The notes beneath the pieces are model-generated. The model did not search any database. It saw nothing but the letters and a program-made list of their open reading frames with translations, and was not told the DNA's origin. Shown here one piece after another: positions 11,523 through 20,118 of a stretch of DNA of 58,763 nucleotides (positions are counted from its first letter, which is position 1; every line of letters starts with the position of its first letter). The stretch is from Rhodoplanes serenus (GTDB taxonomy: Bacteria; Pseudomonadota; Alphaproteobacteria; Rhizobiales; Xanthobacteraceae). The stretch lies in contig CAMDDZ010000029.1 of assembly GCA_945893145.1 (NCBI GenBank), positions 1 through 58,763 of the forward strand. Reading direction: 5' to 3'. A program made the translations under genes and the position numbers.

Positions 11523-12521
11523 ATGCGCGGCAAGCAACCGTCAGGCTGGCTGCTTGCCTTCTCGATCTTGCTCGCGGTCCTGAGGGCATCGCCGGTGTCC
11601 GCTGCTCCCGATTCCACGCCGTTCCGTGTTGGCCTGTCCGAGGCGGTCAACACCGCGCTTGCGATCTGGATGGCGGAAGACGCGGGCTTCTACCGCGCCG
11701 ACGGCTTGACCGTAGGGATCACCAACATGCAGGGCGGCAGCCGCGGCGCGGCCGAACTCGCGGCCGGCAAGCTCGACGCCATGCACGTCGGCCTGTCCTC
11801 GGTGATCCGCCTGAATAAGACCGGTGGCGATCTGCGTGTCATCGCCTCGCTCGCCAACATCATCCGATTCACGTTTTTCTCTGCGCCCGGCGTGACCGCG
11901 GCTGCGGATCTAAAGGGCGGCGTAGTCGGCATCAGCTCGTTCGGCTCGGAAACCGATTCCACCGTCTCGCTGATGATGCCGCGGCTCGGCCTCACACGGA
12001 ATGACGTCACGCTGAAGGAATACGGCGGTGGCCCCCGCCGCATCGCGGCGCTGAAGTCCGGCGAGATCAAAGCCACGCCGCTCAACGAGCCGGTCGCGAG
12101 TCTGGCGCGCGAAGCGGGCGTGCACGTGCTGCTCGATCTGGTGCCAGAGCGGATTCCGTGGCTGTTCACCGCCATCGTGGTCAATCGCAAGGACATTGAG
12201 GTCCGCCGCGATGCGCTGGCGCGCTTCATCAAGGCGACCGCCGAGGGCAATATCCTCGCGCTGGCCGACGAGACGCGCGCCAAGGCGGTGCTGGCCGAGC
12301 GCGCCGGCATTCGCGATCCGAAAATTCTCGACATCAGCTACCAGGATTTCAGGGCGCTCTCGCCGCCGAACCTCGAGCCGACCGAAGCATCGGCGAAGAA
12401 CATTCTCATGCAGTTCCCTGACGTCAGCCAGAACGCCGGCGACTACATCGACATGAGCATCCTCGATGCTCTGAAGCGGGATGGCGTGTTCACGGCCCTA
12501 CAGCAGAAATACAAACGCTAG
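11523..12521 (+). CDS. ABC transporter substrate-binding protein, SsuA/NMT1-like
   Basis: A 332-residue secreted protein. The signal peptide runs to about VSAAPD; the mature part has the NMT1/SsuA pattern (IWMAEDAGFYRADGLTV, GGSRGAAELAAGKLDAMHVGLSS, DLKGGVVGISSFGSETD). These proteins deliver sulfonates, thiamine precursors or other small anions to ABC permeases. A GGGAGG ribosome site lies just before the ATG. No permease or ATPase adjoins it: the nearest ABC membrane genes are at 28915-31331 and 44336-45981, so it is an orphan receptor. The following small protein starts 13 bases after its stop and is likely in the same transcript. Confidence 0.88.
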   Translation: MRGKQPSGWLLAFSILLAVLRASPVSAAPDSTPFRVGLSEAVNTALAIWMAEDAGFYRADGLTVGITNMQGGSRGAAELAAGKLDAMHVGLSSVIRLNKTGGDLRVIASLANIIRFTFFSAPGVTAAADLKGGVVGISSFGSETDSTVSLMMPRLGLTRNDVTLKEYGGGPRRIAALKSGEIKATPLNEPVASLAREAGVHVLLDLVPERIPWLFTAIVVNRKDIEVRRDALARFIKATAEGNILALADETRAKAVLAERAGIRDPKILDISYQDFRALSPPNLEPTEASAKNILMQFPDVSQNAGDYIDMSILDALKRDGVFTALQQKYKR

Positions 12522-12534
12522 CCGGAGCCATGCG

Positions 12535-12741
12535 ATGGCGGTCAAGTTCCGGGTCGAGCTGGTCTGGGAGGGCGAAGACGAGCAATCGGCGTCGTCGATT
12601 TATCTGACGACCGATGGGCGCGTGATCCTGCAGGGCCGCGGGATTTCGCCAGCCGAGCGCAAAGAGCTTTCGCTGCCGCCGGATGGCGACATGATCAGTG
12701 TCGATCGCAATCTGATCCGCGCCATCAAGGACATGCTGTAG
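12535..12741 (+). CDS. Small conserved-looking protein of unknown function
   Basis: A 68-residue protein starting MAVKFRVELVWEGED and ending NLIRAIKDML. It has no signal peptide, membrane segment or recognised motif. Alternating hydrophobic residues (VKFRVELVW, SSIYLTTDGRVILQG) suggest a small beta-sheet domain with a C-terminal helix. It lies 13 bases after an ABC binding protein and 64 bases before a Rieske oxygenase, all on the plus strand. Codon bias matches its neighbours and the start has a purine-rich leader, so it is probably real. Position suggests an accessory role for the oxygenase, but nothing in the sequence proves it. Confidence 0.6.
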   Translation: MAVKFRVELVWEGEDEQSASSIYLTTDGRVILQGRGISPAERKELSLPPDGDMISVDRNLIRAIKDML

Positions 12742-12805
12742 CCGAATTGACCCCGGCCAACCGCGCTCGTATTTTTAACGCACGCCAACCGCAACGGGGC
12801 GAGCC

Positions 12806-13855
12806 ATGTTCCTGAAAAATTACTGGTACGTCGCCGCGATGGATCATGAGATCGGGCGCAAGCCGCTCGGCCGCATCATTCTGGGCGAGCCGGTGGTGTT
12901 CTTCCGCACCGAGGACGGCACGCCGATCGCGCTGGAGGATCGCTGCCCGCACCGGCGTCTGCCGCTCTCCATGGGCAAGCTGATCGGCGACGACGTGCTG
13001 CAATGCCACTACCACGGGCTGCGCTTCGACCGCACCGGCCAATGTGTGCGCGTGCCCGGCCAGGACATGATCCCGAAGACCGCCAAGGTGAAATCCTATC
13101 CGGTGGTCGAGCGCTACAAGTGGCTGTGGATCTGGATGGGCGATCCGGCGCTCGCCGACCAGGACAAGATCGTCGACTACCATTGGCTCGACGATCCGAA
13201 CTGGGGCGCCAGGCCCGATTATCTCTACGCGCAATGCAACTGGCAGCTGGTCAACGACAACCTGCTCGACCTCACGCATCTGGCGTTCGTGCACGAAACC
13301 ACGATTGGCAATATGGCGCTGGTCGAGCACGCGGCCGTCAAGGTCGAGCGCACGCCGGTGGGTGTTCGCGTGACGCGTTGGATCATCGATCAGCCGGCGC
13401 CGCCGGCGTTCGTGAAGATCGGCGGCTTCACCGGCAATGTCGATCGCTGGCAGATCATCGACTACACGCCGCCGTCGTTCATCCGCCTCGATGTGGGCGC
13501 GACGCCGACCGGCACCGGCGCGCCAGAAGGCCGCCGCGTCGGCGGTATTTCCATGCGCAACCTCAACGCCATGACGCCGGAAACCGAAAGCACTACGCAC
13601 TACTTCTGGGCGCAGGCGCACGACTTCGATCCGCGCAATCCGGCGACGACCGAGAAGATTTTCCAGCAGATCAAGACGGCGTTTCTGCAGGACGTCGACG
13701 TGTTCACCGCGCAGCAGAAGAACATCGAGCTCGATCCCGAAGCGCCGACGATCGACATCAACGCCGACTCTGGCGGCATCCAGGCGCGCCGCATTGTCGA
13801 TCGGCTCTGGAAGGAGGAGCAAGCCGCCAAAGTTGCGGCCACTGCTGCGGAGTAG
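12806..13855 (+). CDS. Rieske non-haem iron oxygenase, VanA / phenoxybenzoate-dioxygenase-like
   Basis: A 349-residue oxygenase alpha-type subunit. The Rieske cluster ligands are visible as CPH at 47-49 and CHYH at 67-70. The mononuclear iron site is NDNLLDLTHLAFVHE, with histidines at about 158 and 163. The short domain order and MFLKNYWYVAA start match the vanillate O-demethylase / phenoxybenzoate dioxygenase / aminopyrrolnitrin-oxygenase group, which demethylate or hydroxylate aromatic acids. These enzymes need an electron-transfer reductase (VanB type), and none is present in the window. It follows the orphan ABC binding protein and the small protein and may act on the compound that the receptor captures. 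Confidence 0.92.
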   Translation: MFLKNYWYVAAMDHEIGRKPLGRIILGEPVVFFRTEDGTPIALEDRCPHRRLPLSMGKLIGDDVLQCHYHGLRFDRTGQCVRVPGQDMIPKTAKVKSYPVVERYKWLWIWMGDPALADQDKIVDYHWLDDPNWGARPDYLYAQCNWQLVNDNLLDLTHLAFVHETTIGNMALVEHAAVKVERTPVGVRVTRWIIDQPAPPAFVKIGGFTGNVDRWQIIDYTPPSFIRLDVGATPTGTGAPEGRRVGGISMRNLNAMTPETESTTHYFWAQAHDFDPRNPATTEKIFQQIKTAFLQDVDVFTAQQKNIELDPEAPTIDINADSGGIQARRIVDRLWKEEQAAKVAATAAE

Positions 13856-13865
13856 CGCCTTTCCC

Positions 13866-13996
13866 CGTCATCCTGAGGTGCGCGCGATGGCGCGCCTCGA
13901 AGGATGAACGGCCCGCGTTTTCCCAATAATGTATGGCGGGGCCTCGGCCGTCCCCTTCGAGGCTCGGTGCTACGCACCGAGCACCTCAGGGTGACG
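13866..13996. repeat. Intergenic palindromic element with 16-bp inverted ends
   Basis: The ends CGTCATCCTGAGGTGC (13866-13881) and GCACCTCAGGGTGACG (13981-13996) are inverted repeats with one mismatch. Each end forms its own hairpin; the right one is a perfect nine-base stem with a three-base loop at 13962-13982. Inner segments also match in inverted orientation (CCTCGAAGGA and TCCCCTTCGAGG). Two facing hairpins give a REPIN/MITE-like layout. Similar CCTGAGGTGC palindromes are common between genes in Bradyrhizobium-type genomes (remembered knowledge). It fills most of the gap between the Rieske oxygenase and the next gene. Confidence 0.75.
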
Positions 13997-14029
13997 GTCC
14001 TTATGCTGTGCCCGCGGAGAGGTTGAACG

Positions 14030-15019
14030 ATGCTTTTTCTTTCAGAGCAGGACGTGAAAGACGCCCTGTCGGGCGGCGATGCCTACAAGGAGGCAGTCGC
14101 CGTCATCGAGCGCGTATTCCAGCAGCAGTCGGCCGGCACCACGCACCACCTCAAGCGCACCACGATGGTGCATCCCCAGCACCCCGGCCACCTCTGGCAC
14201 AACATTCGCATATTGCCTGGCATGGCGCCGGAGCTCGGCGCCGCCGCGGTTCGACTCTACTCGGGCTATCGAGGCACTAATCGGTCGGAGATCATTTGTC
14301 TGTTTGACTGGGAAGACATGAGGATGACGGCGATCATCTCGGATTTCTTTCTGCATGCCATCCGCACCGCCGCGCCCTATGGGGTGGCGGCGAAGTATCT
14401 GGCGCGCACCGGCGCCAGCACATTGGGGATCATCGGCAGCGGCCGCTATGCGCGGGGCATGGCGCAGGCGATCTGCGCCGTGTGTCCGATCAAGCGCGTC
14501 CAGGTTTACAGCCGCGATCCGAAAAACGTGCAGAGCTTCTGCGACGACATGCGCGGCACGCTCGGCATCGAGGCCGCGGCGTGCCCGTCTGGACGCGAGG
14601 CGGCGCACAACGCCGACATTATGGTGACGGCGACCTCCGGCAACAAGATCGTGTTTGAAGCCGACTGGCTGACGCCCGGCACGTTGCTGATGTCGCTCGC
14701 GCCCGGCGAGTTCGGCGAAGACACCGTGCTGCGGTCGCGGGTGTTTCTCACCGCTCCGGACCAGGTGCTCGGCGACGATCCACCGCGCAAGCCGTTCAAC
14801 ACGCTGGTCGCCAGCGGACGGTTCGGCCCGAACGATGTGGCGGCGGACTTGAGCGATGTCGTGGCCGGCAAGAAGCCCGGGCGCACCGGCGACGACGAGA
14901 TCATCCTTTATGAATCGGCCGGCCTCGCGCTGCTCGACGTCGGCATTGGCCACTGGATTTATCACCGTGCATTGAGCAAGGGGCTCGGAACCGAAATGCC
15001 GTTCGGAGAGGAACACTAG
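14030..15019 (+). CDS. Ornithine cyclodeaminase / mu-crystallin family protein
   Basis: A 329-residue protein with the family dinucleotide fold: TLGIIGSGRYARG at about 131-143, preceded by RTAAPYGVAAKYLAR, and followed by the ADIMVTATSG strand. Members include ornithine cyclodeaminase, alanine dehydrogenase, ketimine reductases and ectoine-degradation enzymes. The position where ornithine cyclodeaminase has a substrate-binding lysine seems to read arginine here (AAAVRLYSG, R75), so true cyclodeaminase activity is doubtful and a reductase or other lyase role is possible. GGAGAGG precedes the ATG. A Bug receptor gene begins one base after its stop, which suggests receptor and enzyme serve one substrate. 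Confidence 0.88.
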   Translation: MLFLSEQDVKDALSGGDAYKEAVAVIERVFQQQSAGTTHHLKRTTMVHPQHPGHLWHNIRILPGMAPELGAAAVRLYSGYRGTNRSEIICLFDWEDMRMTAIISDFFLHAIRTAAPYGVAAKYLARTGASTLGIIGSGRYARGMAQAICAVCPIKRVQVYSRDPKNVQSFCDDMRGTLGIEAAACPSGREAAHNADIMVTATSGNKIVFEADWLTPGTLLMSLAPGEFGEDTVLRSRVFLTAPDQVLGDDPPRKPFNTLVASGRFGPNDVAADLSDVVAGKKPGRTGDDEIILYESAGLALLDVGIGHWIYHRALSKGLGTEMPFGEEH

Positions 15020-15020
15020 G

Positions 15021-16007
15021 ATGTTGCTGGACCGGCGAAGGCTGTTGCGAGGCGCCGCCGCGGTGCCATTCGCGGCCTTGGCTGCACGCGCCGGCAGCGC
15101 GCAGGCGAGTTATCCCGAGCGCGCCATTCGGTTGATCGTACCGCGTCCCGGCGGCGGCGTGGTGGACGTGATCGCCCGCGAATGGAGCGAACAGGTCGGC
15201 AAGACTCTGGGCGCCACCTATATCGACAACGTCGGCGGCGGTGGCGGCACCATCGGGGCTTCGATTGCCGCGCGGGCGCCGGCGGACGGCTACACGCTGC
15301 TGCTCGGAACCACCAGTGAATTGGTGCTGAGCCCGATCCTTGCGCGCCAATCCTACGATCCGGTCGCGAGCTTCGAGCCGATCGCGATCATTTGCGATTC
15401 GGCCGCCACCATCGTGGTCAATCCCAAGGTGCCGGCGGCCAATCTCAAGGAGCTTGTTGCCTACGCGCGCGCCAATCCCGGCCACGTCAATTATGGCTCG
15501 GCCGGCGCCGGCACCGTGTCGAATCTGGCAGGCGAGTTGTTCAAGCGGCTCGCCGGCCTGCCGGACGTCATGCACATTCCCTACAAGGGTGGCAGCCAAG
15601 CCATCACCGACGTGGTCGCGGGACAAATTCCGATCATGACGCCGATGATGTCCGAGAACATCATGGAGCTGCATCGCCAGGGCCGGCTGCGCGTGCTCGC
15701 GGTCGCGGCGGAGCGGCGGCTTGCGGCGATGCCGGAGATCGCGACCGCGGTGGAGCAGGGCTATCCCGATCTGGTGGCGCGGCTGTTCGTCGGCCTGTTC
15801 GCGCCCGCCAAGACACCGAAGCCGATCCTCGCCAAGATCGAACGGGCCACGCAACTTGCGATGCGGGATGCGAAGTTGCGGGCAAGCTTTGCGGCGGGCG
15901 GCTTCGAGACACTCGGTAGCGCCGACTCGGCGTCAGCGGCCGATTATCTCGGCAAGGAAATCGCCCGCTGGAAGCCGCTGCTGGAGCAGATGCGCTCGCA
16001 ACAATAA
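15021..16007 (+). CDS. Bug/TctC-family receptor with twin-arginine-like signal
   Basis: A 328-residue receptor. The leader MLLDRRRLLRGAAAVPFAALAARAGSAQA has consecutive arginines before a moderately hydrophobic stretch, so Tat export is possible, unlike most Bugs here. The mature start SYPERAIRLIVPRPGGGVVDV, the NVGGGGGTIGAS loop and APADGYT mark the family. It lies one base after the ornithine-cyclodeaminase-like gene, certainly in one operon, and converges on another Bug gene at 16035 across 27 bases. Sequence style is closest to the receptor at 18682 (shared RRG/RRD leader, DNxGGGGGxIGA). The ligand is unknown. Confidence 0.92.
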   Translation: MLLDRRRLLRGAAAVPFAALAARAGSAQASYPERAIRLIVPRPGGGVVDVIAREWSEQVGKTLGATYIDNVGGGGGTIGASIAARAPADGYTLLLGTTSELVLSPILARQSYDPVASFEPIAIICDSAATIVVNPKVPAANLKELVAYARANPGHVNYGSAGAGTVSNLAGELFKRLAGLPDVMHIPYKGGSQAITDVVAGQIPIMTPMMSENIMELHRQGRLRVLAVAAERRLAAMPEIATAVEQGYPDLVARLFVGLFAPAKTPKPILAKIERATQLAMRDAKLRASFAAGGFETLGSADSASAADYLGKEIARWKPLLEQMRSQQ

Positions 16008-16034
16008 TAGCGTGGCCACCCGGCCGCTCGGCCG

Positions 16035-17012
16035 TTACTTCTGGTTCTTCGCGATGTCGTTGAGCACCGGCTGCCACATGCTTTGCTGCTTTTGCGCGAA
16101 GGCTCCGGCCTCGGCCGCCGTCATTGGACTGGTGTAGCTGCCGAGCGTGGCGAGCTTCTGCTGCAGCGCTGGCTCGGAGGTGACCTTGTGCAAGTCGTCG
16201 CTCACCTTGCGGATGATGGCGTCGGGCGTGCCAAGCGGCGCCACCAGGATCGCCCAGCCGGTGGCCTGAAAGCCGGGAATCGTTTCCGCGACGGTCGGAA
16301 CGTCGGGGAACTCGGCAAGGCGCTTGGCTGACGCGGTTGCGATCAGCTTGATCGCGCCGGCCCGCGCGGCGCCCGCGATGCCCGAATAGCCTTCGATGAT
16401 CATGTTGACGCGGCCGGTCGCGACGTCGCTCACCGCATGCGACGGGCCGCCGGTGTAGGGCACCAGCAGCAGCTTGATGCCGGCCTCGTGCTGCAACAAT
16501 TCGCCGGCCAGGTGTGTGAGCCGGCCAATCCCGGTCGTCGCATAGCTGATTTCGCCGGGCTTCTTTTTTGCGAGCGCAATCAGCTCCGCCAGATTGTTGA
16601 CGCCGAGCGATGGCGACACTGCGATGAACATCGGATTTTCCGCGACGAAGCCCATCGGCAGGAAATCCTTCGGCACGTGGATCGGAACGTTCGGCGCCGG
16701 CGGCTTGAGCGAGACGAAGGTCGAGAGCACTGGCTGGTAGAGCGTGTAGCCGTCCGGCGGCGCGTCGGCCGCGGCGCGTGCCGCCACGCTGCCGCCCGCG
16801 CCGGGGCGATTGACCACCAGCACCTGCTGTCCCCAGAGCTGGCCGAGCCGTTCGGTGACGAAACGCAGCGCCACGTCCGGCGTCGCGCCTGCCGCCGAAT
16901 CCGCGAGGATCTGAACCGGCTTCGTTGGGTAGGGCGCATTCTGCGCGTGGGCCGGAGTGGTGGCGACGAGCAGCAAACCCGCCAGCAGCGATGATTGCCA
17001 ATGCGCTTTCAT
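16035..17012 (-). CDS. Bug/TctC-family periplasmic solute receptor
   Basis: A 325-residue receptor with a Sec signal peptide ending near AHAQ, then APYPTKPVQILADSAAGATPD, NRPGAGGSVAARAAA and APPDGYT. The ATG at 17012 has a GGAG site eight bases upstream. The first ligand loop reads ADSAAGATPD, which differs from the usual VPxPPGGxxD, so its pocket is probably unusual. It is downstream of the UbiD-type gene on the same strand, 126 bases away, so both may be transcribed together. It converges with the Bug gene ending at 16007. Confidence 0.92.
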   Translation of the reverse strand: MKAHWQSSLLAGLLLVATTPAHAQNAPYPTKPVQILADSAAGATPDVALRFVTERLGQLWGQQVLVVNRPGAGGSVAARAAADAPPDGYTLYQPVLSTFVSLKPPAPNVPIHVPKDFLPMGFVAENPMFIAVSPSLGVNNLAELIALAKKKPGEISYATTGIGRLTHLAGELLQHEAGIKLLLVPYTGGPSHAVSDVATGRVNMIIEGYSGIAGAARAGAIKLIATASAKRLAEFPDVPTVAETIPGFQATGWAILVAPLGTPDAIIRKVSDDLHKVTSEPALQQKLATLGSYTSPMTAAEAGAFAQKQQSMWQPVLNDIAKNQK

Positions 17013-17138
17013 CTTGATCTCCGAGATTTTTGCCGTCCACGGCCGTAACGCGATGAATTAATCGCGTTGTCCAGCGTGGCCGCAAAACGCTATGTGACCG
17101 CTTTTAGCGCGCCAATGGGTCTATTCGCCGCGCGGCAC

Positions 17139-18629
17139 TCACGCCTTGCCGTTCAGCAGCCAGCCGAATTTCTCGCGCGCTTTGCGGGCGACTTCGGGGC
17201 TCGGCGTGTTGGTGGGCGGAAACTTGTCGCGCCAATGCCACGGCCGGCAGGCGTCGATGATCGCAACCGAATGCGTGAGGTCGCCAGCGGCGCGTTTCTC
17301 CGGCGGGATGCGCGGGTCGGCAGGCGAGTCCCACGAGCCCTCGATGAATTGTATCGATTCCTTCGGGTCGGTGCGGGTGAGCATCGCCCACAGCAGGTGA
17401 TCGAGATTGGTGACATCGACGTCATCGTCCGTCACCACGATGTATTTCGACGCATAGGCCGATGCGCCGCATTGCGCCGCGATATGACCCGCCTGCGTCG
17501 CGTGGCCGGGGTAGCGCTGCTTGATCGAGACACCGTGGAACATGCGCGCGCCGCCGATCTCGTGACACCAGACCTGCTGCACGTCCGGCACGCCAGCGAG
17601 CGCCATGTTCTGCTTGATGGTGGCCGAGCGCATCACGGCGCGGTAGCGCGCCATCTCGTCGGGACCCGCGCCCATCGGCGGCACGCCGACCAGGATTGGA
17701 GCGTTGCGGTGATAGATCGCCTTGATGTCGAGCACCGTGCACGGCTTGGCGCCGCCCGCATAATGGCCGGTCCATTCGCCGAATGGGCCTTCGACCATGC
17801 GCTTGTCGGGCAGGACATAGCCTTCGAGCACGATCTCGGCACCGGCTGGGAAGGGCAGGCCCGTCACCTTGCCGCGCACCATCTGCATCGGGCGGCCGCG
17901 CAGGCCGCCGACCACGTCGATCTCGAACACGCCGTAGGGCGCTTCCAGGCCGCCATAGAAGAAGCAGAGCGGATCGCCGCCGAGCACCATGCAAACCGGC
18001 ATCGGCTGGCCGCGCTTGAAATATTTTTCGCAATGGATCGCGCCGTGATGGCCCGGCGCCATCAGGATGCCGACCGTATTCTTGTCGAACACCTGCGCGC
18101 GATAGGCGCCGGCGTTGAGCCAGTCTTCTTCCGGATCGCGCGTGATGCTGTAAGTGCCGGTGCCGATGTAACGGCCGCCGTCCTTCTCGTGCCAAACCGG
18201 CGCGGGAAATTTGGTAACGTCGATGGCGTCGCCCGTGATGATATTTTCGAGCACCGGGCCGTGCTCGACGATCTCGTGCTTGAGCGGCTTGCGGTCCTTC
18301 AAATAGGTCTCGCGGAAAGCGTCGCTGAGCTCCCATTTGGTCAGATGGTCGGGAAAGCCCAGCGTCATGTTGCGGCGGACCCCGGCGAACATGTTGAGCA
18401 GCACGCGAAAGCCCTTTGGGCAGCCCTCGATGTCGTCGAACACGACGCAGGGGCCGTCCTCGGCGCGCAACACCGCTTCGGCGGCGAGCCCGATGTCCTC
18501 CTGCCAGTTCGCGCCGCGCACGTTGCGCACTTCGCCGAGCAATTCGGCCCGCGCCAGCCATTCGCGCAGGTCGTCGTAGGCGATGGAAGCGCTGACGTTG
18601 CTGTTCGGATTGCCGCTGCTGTCATTCAT
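17139..18629 (-). CDS. UbiD-family prenyl-FMN-dependent decarboxylase
   Basis: A 496-residue cytoplasmic protein with the UbiD arrangement: an N-terminal DLREWLARAELLGEV helix, the flavin-pocket stretch GGRYIGTGTYSITRDPE, FYGGLEAPYGVFEID, and EGPFGEWTGHY with the acidic residues typical of the prFMN site. The C-terminal part VVTDDDVDVTNLDHLLWAM is the usual dimer-region motif. UbiD enzymes remove or add CO2 on aromatic or alpha,beta-unsaturated acids such as phenol or vanillate derivatives. They need prenylated FMN made by UbiX, which is absent from the window. No clear ribosome site precedes the ATG. It is head-to-head with a Bug gene across 52 bases. Most similar in style to aromatic-acid decarboxylases rather than the quinone-pathway UbiD. 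Confidence 0.93.
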   Translation of the reverse strand: MNDSSGNPNSNVSASIAYDDLREWLARAELLGEVRNVRGANWQEDIGLAAEAVLRAEDGPCVVFDDIEGCPKGFRVLLNMFAGVRRNMTLGFPDHLTKWELSDAFRETYLKDRKPLKHEIVEHGPVLENIITGDAIDVTKFPAPVWHEKDGGRYIGTGTYSITRDPEEDWLNAGAYRAQVFDKNTVGILMAPGHHGAIHCEKYFKRGQPMPVCMVLGGDPLCFFYGGLEAPYGVFEIDVVGGLRGRPMQMVRGKVTGLPFPAGAEIVLEGYVLPDKRMVEGPFGEWTGHYAGGAKPCTVLDIKAIYHRNAPILVGVPPMGAGPDEMARYRAVMRSATIKQNMALAGVPDVQQVWCHEIGGARMFHGVSIKQRYPGHATQAGHIAAQCGASAYASKYIVVTDDDVDVTNLDHLLWAMLTRTDPKESIQFIEGSWDSPADPRIPPEKRAAGDLTHSVAIIDACRPWHWRDKFPPTNTPSPEVARKAREKFGWLLNGKA

Positions 18630-18681
18630 GGCCGTGTTATATCATCGCGGTGGCTGCGGCGCAGCCGGGGCGGAGGCGGCG

Positions 18682-19668
18682 ATGCGGCGACGGGATTTTC
18701 TGGGCTTTGGGCTTGCGGCGGCATTCCCCTTCGCGTGGACGCGCGGGGCCCACGCGCAGGAACGCTATCCGTCCCGGCCGATCCGGCTGGTGATCCCATC
18801 GGTCCCGGCCGGCGTGCACGACGTGATCGGAAGGCTTTGGGCGGAGCGGATCAAGCCTATCCTCGGCACCATCGTGATCGACAACCGCGGCGGTGGCGGC
18901 GGTTCGATCGGAGCCAACGACGTGGCCCATGCCCAGCCCGACGGCTACAGCATTCTACTTGGCAGCACGTCGAGTCACGTGCTCGTGCCAGCCGCGATGG
19001 CCCGTCCGCTCTACGACCCGGTGAAGGACTTTGCGGCGGTTTCGGTGTTCGCGTTCAGCTCGACCTCGGTCGTGATCAATCCCAGCCTGCCGGTGCGTTC
19101 GCTGCAGGAGTTGATCGCTTACGCCAAGGCCAATCCGGGCAAGCTCAGTTACGGCGCGGCCGGCGTCGGTTCGATCACCCACATGGCTGGCGAGTTTTTC
19201 AAGCAGCGCGCTGGCGGTCTCGACATCGTCATGGTGCCCTACAAGGGCATCGGCCAGGGCGTGGCCGATCTCATCAGCGGGCAGATTCCGATGTTCTCCG
19301 CCAACGCCACGGCGCAGATCCTCGAACTGCACCGCGCCGGCAGGGTGCGCATTCTCGCGGTCAATTCCGCCGATCGCATCAAGGCCGCGCCCGATATCCC
19401 GACCTCGATCGAATCGGGCCTGTCCGGCATGGTGGCGCAGACCACGTTCGGGATTTTTGCTCCAGCCGGCACGCCGCCCGCCATCGTCGCGCGCCTCAAC
19501 GAGGTGACCCAGCAGGCCATGGCGGATGAAGCGTTCCAGAAGGAATTGCTTCGCGTCGGCTTCGAGCCGGTGCTCGGCGTCGGCGGCGAGAAGGCTGCCG
19601 ATGTGTTCAAGAACGAGCTGGTGCGCTGGACGCCGATCATCAAGGCGAGCGGCGTCAAGCCTGAATAA
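18682..19668 (+). CDS. Bug/TctC-family receptor with Tat-type signal
   Basis: A 328-residue receptor. Its leader MRRRDFLGFGLAAAFPFAW carries an RRxFLGF twin-arginine motif, so export in folded form is likely. Mature features are RYPSRPIRLVIPSVPAGVHDVIGR, DNRGGGGGSIGAN and AQPDGYS. The ATG at 18682 is preceded by GGAGG; the frame is open back to 18583, but that part overlaps the divergent UbiD gene. It probably captures the substrate of the UbiD-type decarboxylase encoded head-to-head with it. The DUF2786-like gene follows three bases after its stop, so a three-gene unit 18682-20472 is likely. Confidence 0.92.
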   Translation: MRRRDFLGFGLAAAFPFAWTRGAHAQERYPSRPIRLVIPSVPAGVHDVIGRLWAERIKPILGTIVIDNRGGGGGSIGANDVAHAQPDGYSILLGSTSSHVLVPAAMARPLYDPVKDFAAVSVFAFSSTSVVINPSLPVRSLQELIAYAKANPGKLSYGAAGVGSITHMAGEFFKQRAGGLDIVMVPYKGIGQGVADLISGQIPMFSANATAQILELHRAGRVRILAVNSADRIKAAPDIPTSIESGLSGMVAQTTFGIFAPAGTPPAIVARLNEVTQQAMADEAFQKELLRVGFEPVLGVGGEKAADVFKNELVRWTPIIKASGVKPE

Positions 19669-19671
19669 ACG

Positions 19672-20112
19672 ATGTCCGAGTCGCTCCTACGGGAAAAGCT
19701 GCGCAAGATCGAGGCGCTATTCGCCGGCACTGGCTTTGCGGGCGAAGCAAGCGCCGCCAAGGCCGCGGCTGAACGCATCCGCGCGCGGCTGAAGGAGAGC
19801 GCAAAGACCGAAACCGCCATCGAGTTCCGCTTCAGCGTGGCCGATCCGTGGTCGCGGCAATTGCTGGTCGCGCTATGCCGGCGTTATGGGCTCAGTCCTT
19901 ACCGTTATCCGCGCATGCAGCGGCAGACCGTGATTGTGAGGGCGCCGCGCTCGTTCATCGAAACCGTGCTGCAACCCGAGTTTCTGCAGATCAACGCGGC
20001 GCTGACAGAATATCTTTCGACCGCAACCGAGCGCGTGATCAAGGAAGAGGTCTTCGGTGACGTGACCGACGCGCCCGAGATCGACACCAAGGGTCTGCCG
20101 CCGCCCACATAA
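19672..20112 (+). CDS. DUF2786-like protein of unknown function
   Basis: A 146-residue soluble protein. The N-terminal LREKLRKIEALFAGTGFAGEASAAKAAAERIRARL stretch looks like the helical repeat of DUF2786 proteins (K+++..LFA.....GE..AA..AAERI). The middle WSRQLLVALCRRYGLSPYRYPRMQRQTVIV is compact and basic; the end is acidic. No catalytic motif or membrane segment is seen. It lies three bases downstream of a Bug gene and six bases before a cytochrome-c-like gene, in the same frame as the latter, separated only by one TAA stop. The role is unknown. Confidence 0.75.
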   Translation: MSESLLREKLRKIEALFAGTGFAGEASAAKAAAERIRARLKESAKTETAIEFRFSVADPWSRQLLVALCRRYGLSPYRYPRMQRQTVIVRAPRSFIETVLQPEFLQINAALTEYLSTATERVIKEEVFGDVTDAPEIDTKGLPPPT

Positions 20113-20118
20113 GCCAGG

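Noticed and set aside
14030..15019. Calling the gene ornithine cyclodeaminase
   Set aside because: The position of the substrate-binding lysine seems to be arginine and no arginine/ornithine gene is nearby, so only the family name is used.
17067..19529. An 820-codon plus-strand open frame
   Set aside because: It runs antisense to the UbiD-type gene and then out of frame through a Bug gene. Its translation is rich in Arg, Ala, His and Asp as expected for GC-rich shadow frames, and no family is seen.
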